64,000 bases of DNA, taken from positions 1,922,001-1,986,000 of the forward strand of contig NZ_SRRO01000001.1 in NCBI RefSeq assembly GCF_004785795.1. Direction: 5' to 3'. The position numbers and the translations under genes are program-made. Positions within the stretch are counted from its first letter, which is position 1. Each line of letters begins with the position of its first letter. Shown here in pieces: positions 1 to 7,097 of the stretch. Below the pieces are notes generated by a model that saw only the letters and a program-made list of their open reading frames with translations, had not been told where the DNA came from and searched no databases. Origin of the DNA: Nocardioides eburneiflavus. GTDB lineage: Bacteria > Actinomycetota > Actinomycetes > Propionibacteriales > Nocardioidaceae.

Positions 1-450
1 GACTTCTTCGCCGACCTCAAGGCCGCCGGCAACTTCCTCACCGTCGACCCCGACTCGACCACGATCGAGCAGGGCACCACGCCCGTCGTCATCGACTGGG
101 ACTACCTCGGTGCTGCCGCGGCCGCCAACGTCGACACGTGGAAGACCGTCGTGCCCGAGGAGGCGGTCGTCGCGGGCTACTACTTCCAGGCGATCAACGC
201 CGACGCGCCGCACCCGGCCGCCGCACGCCTGTGGCAGGAGTTCCTCTACAGCGACGAGGGCCAGAACCTCTGGCTCAAGGGCGGCGCCCGCCCGGTCCGC
301 GGTGACGCCATGGCGGAGGCCGGAACGATCGACGAGGAGCTGTGGGGGGCCCTCCCCGAGGTCAGCGGCGAGCCGGTCATCCCGACCGACGAGCAGACCG
401 TGACCGCCGGCGAGTACCTCGCCGAGAACTGGTCCAAGGCCATCCGCTGA
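1..450 (+). CDS. ABC transporter substrate-binding protein, C-terminal part (5' end outside window)
   Basis: The reading frame is open from base 1 and ends with TGA at 448-450, leaving 149 residues of the C-terminal lobe of a periplasmic-binding-protein-like lipoprotein. Visible hallmarks are a segment TPVVIDWDYLG, a helix ending in LWQEFLYSDEGQNLWLKGG, and a closing region typical of iron, 2-aminoethylphosphonate or polyamine type binding proteins. The signal peptide and N-terminal lobe are outside the window. It is the first visible gene of an importer operon with two permeases and an ATPase downstream, and its stop overlaps the next start. The substrate cannot be read from this fragment. 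Confidence 0.8.
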   Translation, partial: DFFADLKAAGNFLTVDPDSTTIEQGTTPVVIDWDYLGAAAAANVDTWKTVVPEEAVVAGYYFQAINADAPHPAAARLWQEFLYSDEGQNLWLKGGARPVRGDAMAEAGTIDEELWGALPEVSGEPVIPTDEQTVTAGEYLAENWSKAIR

Positions 451-1328
451 GCACGACCACGGCGAAGGGGGGCACGGGCCGGCGGTTCGCCGTCGGCCCG
501 TCCCTTCCGCTGCTCCCGTTCCTGCTCTTCGTCCTGGTCTTCCTCGTGGTCCCGACGCTGACGGTCGTCGTCGGCGCCTTCCAGGACGAGGACGGCCGCC
601 CGACGCTGGGCAACCTCGAGGCGCTCACCAGCGAGGCCGCGCTCACCGCGCTCAGGGGCTCGCTGATCCTGTCCGCATCGACGGCACTGATCGGCGCCGT
701 GCTCGGCGCCCTCCTGGCGTACCTCATCGTCTCGATGCCCCCACAGGCCCTCATGCGTCGAGCGACGCTGGCCGTCAGCGGAGTGCTCGCGCAGTTCGGC
801 GGGGTCGTGCTGGCCTTCGCCTGGATCGCGACGATCGGACCCGTCGGCGTGGTCACCAACGCGGTGCTCGAGCTCACCGGCGCCAACCTCTACGGCACGG
901 GGTGGCTCTTCGGCCTGCCGGGCCTCATCGTCGTCTACTCCTACTTCCAGATCCCCCTAATGGTGATCGTCTTCGCCCCGGCCTTCGAGGGCCTCCGGCC
1001 GCAGTGGCGCGAGGCTGCGATCAACCTCGGCGCGAGCACCTGGGACTACTGGCGCCACGTCGCCATCCCACTGCTCCGGCCCGCCTTCCTCGGCGCCGTG
1101 CTGCTGCTGTTCGCCAACGCGTTCGCGGCGTACGCCACTGCAGCCGTGCTGGTCAGCCAGGGGCAGCCGATCGTGCCGCTCATGATCCGCCAGGCCATCA
1201 CCAGCGAGGTGCTGCTCGGCCAGGCCAACGTCGGCTTCGCGCTCGCGCTGGAGATGATCGTGGTGGTGACGCTGGTGATGGTGGGCTACAACGTGCTGCT
1301 GAAGCGGACGTCGCGGTGGATGCGATGA
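447..1328 (+). CDS. ABC transporter permease, first subunit (probable CTG start)
   Basis: A 293-residue inner-membrane permease with about six hydrophobic segments; the first begins near residue 17. The cytoplasmic EAA loop that contacts the ATPase starts near residue 189 (EAAINLGAS). The family is the binding-protein-dependent permease of the iron/phosphonate/polyamine type. No ATG, GTG or TTG lies in frame between the upstream stop and the first membrane segment. The next in-frame GTG, near 546, would cut that segment. A CTG at 447 overlaps the previous stop as CTGA, matching the ATGA coupling used elsewhere here, so I place the start there. Gene identity is firm; the start is inferred. Confidence 0.8.
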   Translation: MSTTTAKGGTGRRFAVGPSLPLLPFLLFVLVFLVVPTLTVVVGAFQDEDGRPTLGNLEALTSEAALTALRGSLILSASTALIGAVLGALLAYLIVSMPPQALMRRATLAVSGVLAQFGGVVLAFAWIATIGPVGVVTNAVLELTGANLYGTGWLFGLPGLIVVYSYFQIPLMVIVFAPAFEGLRPQWREAAINLGASTWDYWRHVAIPLLRPAFLGAVLLLFANAFAAYATAAVLVSQGQPIVPLMIRQAITSEVLLGQANVGFALALEMIVVVTLVMVGYNVLLKRTSRWMR

Positions 1329-1329
1329 G

Positions 1330-2127
1330 GTGGACGAGGTGAGGCACTCCACCGGCTTCAAGGTGTTCCGGGCCGCCGCGATGGTGGCGTTCGCGGCCTA
1401 CTTCTTCGTCCCGCTGCTCGCGATGTTCGACTTCTCCATCCAGGTGCGGGGGAGCGCCCCCGGCCGCACGTGGGACAACTGGGCGCTGATGATCACCGAC
1501 GAGGACCTCCGGTCCTCGATCGTCGCCTCGTTGCTGCTGGCGTTGTTCACCGTCGTGCTCATGGTCGCGCTGCTCGTGCCGACGATGGTCTGGGTGCGCC
1601 TGCGGGTCCCCAGGGCCAAGCGACTCATCGAGTTCCTGTGCCTCCTGCCCCTCACCATCCCCGCGCTGGTGATCGTGGTGGGCATCAGCAACGTGTACTC
1701 GTGGGTGACCTACCTGCTGGGCGACAGTGCGCTGGTGCTGACCTTCGCCTACGTCGTGCTGGTGCTGCCCTACTCCTACCGCGCCATCGACGCCGCGCTC
1801 TCCGCGATCGATGCGGCGACGCTCTCGGAGGCGGCCCGCTCGCTGGGAGCGGGGTGGTTCACCGTGATCGTGCGGATCATCATGCCCAACATCACCAGCG
1901 GCATCCTGGGCGCCGCCTTCATCTCCGTGGCGCTGGTTCTCGGCGAGTTCGTCTTCGCCTCGCTGCTCCACTTCGACACCCTCCCGGTGGCGATGGCGGC
2001 GCTCTACAAGAGCAACGGCCCCGCGGCCATGGCGGCCGCCCTAGCCTCGATGATCCTCGTGGCCGTGCTGCTCGTCGGCCTCACCTTCCTCAGCCGGGAC
2101 CGGCACAAGCAAGGAGCCTCCTCATGA
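1330..2127 (+). CDS. ABC transporter permease, second subunit
   Basis: A 265-residue permease with roughly six membrane segments and an EAA loop near residue 167 (EAARSLGAGWFTVIV). It pairs with the preceding permease to form the membrane channel of the importer. The GTG start at 1330 lies one base after the upstream stop and the gene ends in an ATGA overlap with the ATPase, so the genes are translated in a coupled way. Some in-family relatives carry ferric iron, polyamines or aminoethylphosphonate; the sequence does not decide among them. Confidence 0.88.
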   Translation: MDEVRHSTGFKVFRAAAMVAFAAYFFVPLLAMFDFSIQVRGSAPGRTWDNWALMITDEDLRSSIVASLLLALFTVVLMVALLVPTMVWVRLRVPRAKRLIEFLCLLPLTIPALVIVVGISNVYSWVTYLLGDSALVLTFAYVVLVLPYSYRAIDAALSAIDAATLSEAARSLGAGWFTVIVRIIMPNITSGILGAAFISVALVLGEFVFASLLHFDTLPVAMAALYKSNGPAAMAAALASMILVAVLLVGLTFLSRDRHKQGASS

Positions 2128-3173
2128 CCGACCTCAGGACCGAGCGCGGTCTCGCCGTCGAGCTGTCCGATCTCACCCGGATCTACGGACCGGTGCGCGC
2201 GCTGGACGGCCTCACCCTCCACATCGAGCCCGGCGAGCTCGTCGCCCTGCTCGGGCCGTCGGGGTGCGGCAAGACGACCGCGCTGCGCATCCTGGCCGGC
2301 CTCGACACCGCCACGTCAGGGACGGTGTCGGTCGGGGGCAAGGACCTGACCCGGGTCCCGGCCAGCAAGCGCGACATGGGGATGGTCTTCCAGGCCTACA
2401 GCCTCTTCCCGCACATGACCGTGATCGACAACGTCGCCTTCGGGCTCAAGATGCGCGGTCGCGACGGCGCGGCCCGGCGTACGCGCGCCGGCGACATGCT
2501 CGACCTCGTCGGGCTCGGTGAGCACGCCGACCGCTACGCCCACCAGCTGTCCGGCGGCCAGCAGCAGCGCGTCGCCCTGGCCCGCGCGCTGGCGATCGAG
2601 CCGTCGGTCCTGCTCCTCGACGAGCCGCTCTCGGCCCTCGACGCCAAGGTGCGCGTGCAGCTGCGCGACGAGATCCGCCGCGTCCAGATCGAGGTCGGCA
2701 CCACGACGCTGTTCGTGACCCACGACCAGGAAGAGGCGCTCGCCGTCGCCGACCGGGTCGGGGTGATGAACGCCGGTCGCCTTGAACAGCTCGCGCCGCC
2801 GGCCGAGCTCTACTCCGCCCCGGCGTCCCGCTTCGTCGGGGAGTTCGTCGGCCTCAGCAACCGGTTGCCCGCCGAGGTCCGGGGAGACGTCACCGTCGTG
2901 CTCGGCCAGCAGGTGCCGGTGCTGCCCGGCTCGGCCACCGGCTCGGGCCACGCCCTCGTCCGTCCCGAGGCAGTCTCCGTCGTGGCGGACGCCGCGGGCC
3001 CGGCGACCGTGGCGACAGTGATGTTCCTCGGACCGCTCTCGCGGGTCACCTGCTCGCTCGCCGACGGCACCCACGTCGTCGCCCAGCTCGCGAGCTCGGA
3101 CGCGCTGCGCCTCGAGCCGGGAGACCCCGTACGCCTCGAGGTCGCGCCCGAGCCGGTGCTGGTCATCGCCTGA
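2124..3173 (+). CDS. ABC transporter ATP-binding protein of the same importer
   Basis: A 349-residue ATPase. Walker A (GPSGCGKT) starts near residue 44, followed by a Q-loop (VFQAYSLFPH), the ABC signature LSGGQQQR, Walker B LLLDEP with a D-loop SALDAK, and the switch histidine in FVTHD. The last hundred or so residues form a TOBE-like regulatory domain, as in PotA/FbpC-type ATPases. The ATG overlaps the permease stop as ATGA. It powers uptake by the two upstream permeases. No specific metal-, phosphonate- or polyamine-binding signature is visible. Confidence 0.9.
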   Translation: MTDLRTERGLAVELSDLTRIYGPVRALDGLTLHIEPGELVALLGPSGCGKTTALRILAGLDTATSGTVSVGGKDLTRVPASKRDMGMVFQAYSLFPHMTVIDNVAFGLKMRGRDGAARRTRAGDMLDLVGLGEHADRYAHQLSGGQQQRVALARALAIEPSVLLLDEPLSALDAKVRVQLRDEIRRVQIEVGTTTLFVTHDQEEALAVADRVGVMNAGRLEQLAPPAELYSAPASRFVGEFVGLSNRLPAEVRGDVTVVLGQQVPVLPGSATGSGHALVRPEAVSVVADAAGPATVATVMFLGPLSRVTCSLADGTHVVAQLASSDALRLEPGDPVRLEVAPEPVLVIA

Positions 3174-3215
3174 ATGCCGTACGCCTCCGCCGGCCGGGGC
3201 CGCCCGACGCCGTGC

Positions 3216-3394
3216 GGTAGTCCAGTGAACAGTGGCTGCTGGCGTGTCCGCAGGCGAGCCGGACCTCACTGGACTACCCCGGCGGCGGGTCTCCCGGGGT
3301 AGTCCAGTGGACAGTGGTCGGGTTCTCGGTAGTGAAGCAGCCGTTGCCCACTGGACTACCCCGGCCGGCAGCCGTTGCCCACTGGACTACCCCC
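3216..3394. repeat. Cluster of short inverted/direct repeats (TAGTCCAGTG family)
   Basis: This convergent intergenic region holds five copies of one motif in both orientations. Forward copies read GGTAGTCCAGTG at 3216 and GGGGTAGTCCAGTGG at 3296, each followed by ACAGTGG. Reverse copies read CACTGGACTACCCC at 3267-3280, 3349-3362 and 3380-3393. The last two sit in a direct repeat, CAGCCGTTGCCCACTGGACT, at 3338 and 3369. The same motif recurs at 52150-52250. It resembles a REP-type or transcription-end element; there is no transposase nearby. Confidence 0.75.
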
Positions 3395-3402
3395 CGTACG
3401 CC

Positions 3403-4182
3403 TCACCGCCAGGGAGCGACCAGGGCGGCGAGGTCGGGGGCCAGCTCCCTCTGCAGGAGCGGGCCGAAGGTCACCCGGTGCACCCCCATGACCTGGAGGT
3501 CCTCCAGCGAGCCGGCGGCCGAGCCCTTGCGCGGGTGGGCGATGACGTTGACCGGTCCGGCGAGCGCGTCGAGGATCCGCTGGAGCGAGGCGGCGTCGGG
3601 TGCGCCGACGGGATAGCTGCAGCGGGAGCCGGCCTCCTCGCAGGCCTGCATCCGAGTGATCGCCTCTGCGGTCGGGTCCTCGAACCGGTCCTTCTTGACG
3701 AAGGCGTCGGTGCGCGCGTTGATGACCAGGTCGACCCCGGCCGCGTCGGCGGCGCGGCGCAGGCCGCCGATGTAGTCGGCGTGCTCGGCCACCGACCTCA
3801 TCCGGCCACCCTCGGAGTGCACGGTGTCCTCGATGTTGAGGCCGACGGCCCCGGCCTCGAGCAGTCGCTCGACCAGCTCGGCGGGCTCCGTGCCGTAGCC
3901 GGACTCCATGTCGGCGGTGACCGGCACGCCCGGCACTGCGCCGCAGATGCGACGGATGCCGTCGAGAGCGTCGTCGAGGGTCATGTCCTCGTTGTCGCCC
4001 TGTCCGCGGGAGTCGGCGAGCGGGTGGCTGCCGATGCTGAGCGCGGGGAAGCCGGCGTCGGCGACGACGCGTGCCGACCAGGCGTCCCAGACGTTGGGCA
4101 GGACCAGCGTGGTGCCGGTGTGGTGGAGCTCGAGGAGGCGGGTGGCCAGGGCGGGGAGGCCCGAGGGCGAGGAGGGTTCCAT
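3403..4182 (-). CDS. PEP mutase / isocitrate lyase superfamily protein
   Basis: A 259-residue TIM-barrel enzyme of the PrpB/PEP-mutase/oxaloacetate-decarboxylase group (COG2513-like). Substrate-site features visible are SIGSHPLADSRGQGDNEDM, the metal-binding VTADMESGYG, GLNIEDT and NARTDAF. The KKCGH catalytic loop of true isocitrate lyases is not present, so cleavage of 2-methylisocitrate is doubtful; a C-C or C-P lyase acting on a small keto-acid is more likely. The ATG at 4182 was chosen because homology begins directly after it; the open frame extends further but with composition unlike a protein. It is divergent from the flavin enzyme 64 bp away, and the shared gap may hold both promoters. 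Confidence 0.85.
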   Translation of the reverse strand: MEPSSPSGLPALATRLLELHHTGTTLVLPNVWDAWSARVVADAGFPALSIGSHPLADSRGQGDNEDMTLDDALDGIRRICGAVPGVPVTADMESGYGTEPAELVERLLEAGAVGLNIEDTVHSEGGRMRSVAEHADYIGGLRRAADAAGVDLVINARTDAFVKKDRFEDPTAEAITRMQACEEAGSRCSYPVGAPDAASLQRILDALAGPVNVIAHPRKGSAAGSLEDLQVMGVHRVTFGPLLQRELAPDLAALVAPWR

Positions 4183-4246
4183 GCGTCGAGGCTGCCACGC
4201 CCGGGCGACCGGGCATAGGTCCGGGAGGGCCTGCGTTGCACCCGAC

Positions 4247-5332
4247 GTGAAGGACGACGACCGGGTTCTCGAGTCACTGGTGATCGGCGCTGGGCAGGCG
4301 GGGCTCGCGGCGTCGTACTTCCTCCGCACCCGCGGCGTCGACCACCTCGTCCTCGACGCGAACCCACGGCCCGGCGGCGCCTGGCAGCACCGGTGGGCCT
4401 CGCTGAGCATGGACGACGTCCACGGGGTCGCCGACCTCCCCGACTCCACCGCCCCCGACGGGTCGCGGCGGGCGGCGAACCTCGTCGTGCCCGACTACTT
4501 CGACGGCTACGAGCGCTGGCACCACCTCCCGGTCGTCCGGCCCGTGCGGGTCGACCGCGTCGACAGCGAGGGCGACCTGCTGGTGGTGCACTCCGCGGAC
4601 CGCACGTGGCGCACCCGGACCCTGGTCAACGCGACCGGCACGTGGACTCGCCCGTTCGTGCCCTACTACCCCGGGATCGCGTCGTTCGCGGGGAAGCAGG
4701 TGCACACCGCGCACTACCCCGGCGCGGAGCACTTCCGCGGCAAGCGGGTGCTGGTGGTCGGCGGTGGCGCCTCCGCGGTGCAGCTCCTCGGCGAGATCGC
4801 CCAGCTCACCGACACCCTGTGGGTGACCCGCCGGCCCCCGGTGTGGCGCGAGGAGGAGTTCGACCGCGCGGTCGGGCTCGCCGCGGTCACGGCCGTCGAG
4901 GAGCGCGTACGGCGGGGGCTGCCGCCCGCGAGCGTGGTCAGCGTGACCGGCCTCGCCCTCCGCCCGCAGGAGCAGGAGGCGGCCCGGCTCGGGGCGTACG
5001 AGCGGCTGCCGATGTTCGAGCGGATCGAGCCCGACGGCGTGCGCTGGACCGACCTCGACGGCGGCCGCCACGAGCGGGTCGACGTGATCCTGTGGGCGAC
5101 GGGCTTCCGGCCGGCCGTGGACCACCTCGCGCCCCTCGGCCTGCGGTCGCCGGAGGGCGGGATCGCACTCGTGCCCGTGCCGGGCAACGTGCAGGGCGCC
5201 ACGACCGCTGTGCGCGACCCGCGGGTGCAGCTCGTGGGCTACGGGCCGTCCGCCAGCACCCTGGGGGCCTCCCGCGCCGGCCGGCAGGCCGCCCTCGCCG
5301 TGTCGCGGCACCTGGCCGCGGCCGCGGCCTGA
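4247..5332 (+). CDS. FAD/NAD(P)-binding flavin monooxygenase-like protein
   Basis: A 361-residue two-dinucleotide-binding oxidoreductase. An N-terminal FAD-binding Rossmann motif GAGQAGL lies near residue 13, a second motif VVGGGASAVQLLGE for NADPH lies mid-protein, and ATGFRP near the C-terminus is typical of flavin-containing and Baeyer-Villiger-type monooxygenases. The FxGxxxHxxx fingerprint appears in altered form (FAGKQVHTAHYPG). The GTG at 4247 starts just before the FAD motif; upstream in-frame sequence overlaps the divergent gene. The substrate is unknown. No redox partner gene is adjacent. Confidence 0.85.
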   Translation: MKDDDRVLESLVIGAGQAGLAASYFLRTRGVDHLVLDANPRPGGAWQHRWASLSMDDVHGVADLPDSTAPDGSRRAANLVVPDYFDGYERWHHLPVVRPVRVDRVDSEGDLLVVHSADRTWRTRTLVNATGTWTRPFVPYYPGIASFAGKQVHTAHYPGAEHFRGKRVLVVGGGASAVQLLGEIAQLTDTLWVTRRPPVWREEEFDRAVGLAAVTAVEERVRRGLPPASVVSVTGLALRPQEQEAARLGAYERLPMFERIEPDGVRWTDLDGGRHERVDVILWATGFRPAVDHLAPLGLRSPEGGIALVPVPGNVQGATTAVRDPRVQLVGYGPSASTLGASRAGRQAALAVSRHLAAAAA

Positions 5333-5390
5333 CGTCGAGTCCAAGCAAGGCTGGACAAACCTTCAACCACCCCTGCGGCACAATCGAGGA

Positions 5391-7097
5391 ATGAAGCGAC
5401 GGGGGCGTCACCGTGCAGCAGTGGTGGCATGCGCGCTCGTCGCCTCCGCCTGCACCTCCGCGCCTGCCGACGCCCCGGGTGACCGTGTCGAGCCCATCGT
5501 GCCGCCGGCGAGCAGCAGCGCCACCACCGAGCCGGCTCGCGAGGGCGAGGTCACCCTGGCCTTCGGCGGCGACGTCCACTTCGAGGGAGGGGTGGCTCGG
5601 CTCCTCGAGCGTCCCCGTCAGGGCCTTGGCGCGATCGGACGGACGCTTCGGGCCGCCGACGTCGCGATGGTCAACCTCGAGACGCCAGTGACGCGGCGCG
5701 GACGTCAGGACCCCAAGGAGCTCGAGAACGCCGGCGACCGCTACTGGTTCCGTACGGGTCCCCGAGCCCTGGACGTGCTCGGCGCGGCCGGCGTCGACGT
5801 CGTCAGCGTCGCCAACAACCATGCCGGTGACTACGGCTCCGTCGGCCTCGAGGACACCCTCGCCGCCGGGCGCGAGCGCGGCATCGCCATGGTCGGCGCC
5901 GGTCGCGGTGCCGCGGCGTACGCCCCCCACGTCGTCGGGGTGGGCGACCTCGAGGTCGCGTTCCTGGCCGCCGACGCGGTCCAGCGCGAGGGGGCCAGCG
6001 ACGTGTGGTCGGCCCGGCCGGGCGTCCTCGGAACTGCGTCCGCGCGCGGGAGCAACGCCGCAGGGCTCGTCGCCGCGGTCGAGGCGGCCGCGGCGCGGGA
6101 CCAGCTCGTCGTGGTCTACCTCCACTGGGGCAAGGAGTACCAGTCGTGCCCCACCCAGTCGCAGCGCCTGCTCGCCCGCGAGCTGGCCGACGCCGGAGCC
6201 GACGTGGTGGTGGGCAGCCACTCCCACGTCCTCGGTGGGGCGGGCTGGGCGGGCGACACGCTCGTGGCCTACGGGCTGGGCAACTTCGTCTGGTACCACG
6301 ACCGGCAGGCGCAGACCGGCGTCCTGTCGGTCACCCTCGACGCCGAGGGCGTCATCGGCAAGTCGTGGACCCCGGCCCGGATCTCGTGGACCGACGGCCG
6401 GCCGGTGCCGGTGACGGGCGCCGACCGGACGCGCGCGGTCGCGGACTTCCGTGCACGCCAGCGCTGCACCGGCCTGGCCGCCGAGCCGGGTCGCGCGCAG
6501 GCGGACGACCCGGCGTACGAGTCGTCGGTCCGCCGGATCGACGCCGCCCTCGCCGAGCGGATGCGCCGGAGCCACAGGGCCGGCTGCCCGGTGCCGCTCC
6601 GCGACCTGCGCTACCTCCGGATGACGCACCGCGACTTCAGCGGCCGTGCCCGCACCGGCGAGATGGTCGTGCACCGACGCTTCACCGGTGAGGTGCGCGA
6701 GCTCTTCGGTCGCCTGTACGCCGCGGGCTGGCCGATCGCGCGGATGCAGCTCGTCGACGACTACCGCGCCGACGACGACCTGTCGATGGCCGCCAACAAC
6801 ACCTCCGGGTTCAACTGCCGGCGCGTCGCGGGTCAGACGAGCTGGTCGCAGCACGCCTACGGCGAGGCGATCGACATCAACCCCGTGCAGAACCCCTACG
6901 TCCGGGACGGACGGGTGGACCCGCCGGCCCGCCGACCGTTCGCGGCGATCGACCGGAGGCGCGCGGCCCCCTTCCGGCTGGGCGTGATCAGGAACGAGGA
7001 CCTGGTGGTGAAGGCGTTCGACCGCATCGGCTGGGCCTGGGGCGGCTACTGGGTGTCGTCGAAGGACTACCAGCACTTCGCGGCGCGCAGGCCCTAG
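5391..7097 (+). CDS. CapA-like domain fused to M15-family peptidase (putative lipoprotein)
   Basis: A 568-residue exported protein with two enzymatic modules. A basic N-terminus and hydrophobic stretch end in VASAC, a plausible lipobox with Cys21. Residues about 53-330 are a CapA/PgsA-type metallophosphatase-like domain (GDVHFE, NLETPV, NNHAGDYG, SHSHVLGG, YGLGNFVW). Residues about 400-566 form a VanY-like M15 peptidase: H488 and D495 in SWSQHAYGEAID give the zinc motif HxxxxxxD, and a late histidine, H562 in DYQHF, completes the site. It may hydrolyse peptidoglycan stem peptides while the CapA part handles a polymer. Its stop overlaps that of the convergent neighbour in a CTAG. Confidence 0.85.
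   Translation: MKRRGRHRAAVVACALVASACTSAPADAPGDRVEPIVPPASSSATTEPAREGEVTLAFGGDVHFEGGVARLLERPRQGLGAIGRTLRAADVAMVNLETPVTRRGRQDPKELENAGDRYWFRTGPRALDVLGAAGVDVVSVANNHAGDYGSVGLEDTLAAGRERGIAMVGAGRGAAAYAPHVVGVGDLEVAFLAADAVQREGASDVWSARPGVLGTASARGSNAAGLVAAVEAAAARDQLVVVYLHWGKEYQSCPTQSQRLLARELADAGADVVVGSHSHVLGGAGWAGDTLVAYGLGNFVWYHDRQAQTGVLSVTLDAEGVIGKSWTPARISWTDGRPVPVTGADRTRAVADFRARQRCTGLAAEPGRAQADDPAYESSVRRIDAALAERMRRSHRAGCPVPLRDLRYLRMTHRDFSGRARTGEMVVHRRFTGEVRELFGRLYAAGWPIARMQLVDDYRADDDLSMAANNTSGFNCRRVAGQTSWSQHAYGEAIDINPVQNPYVRDGRVDPPARRPFAAIDRRRAAPFRLGVIRNEDLVVKAFDRIGWAWGGYWVSSKDYQHFAARRP

Noticed and set aside
3216..3394. Insertion-sequence ends or attachment site
   Set aside because: There is no transposase or integrase gene, no target-site duplication that I could define and no tRNA gene nearby.
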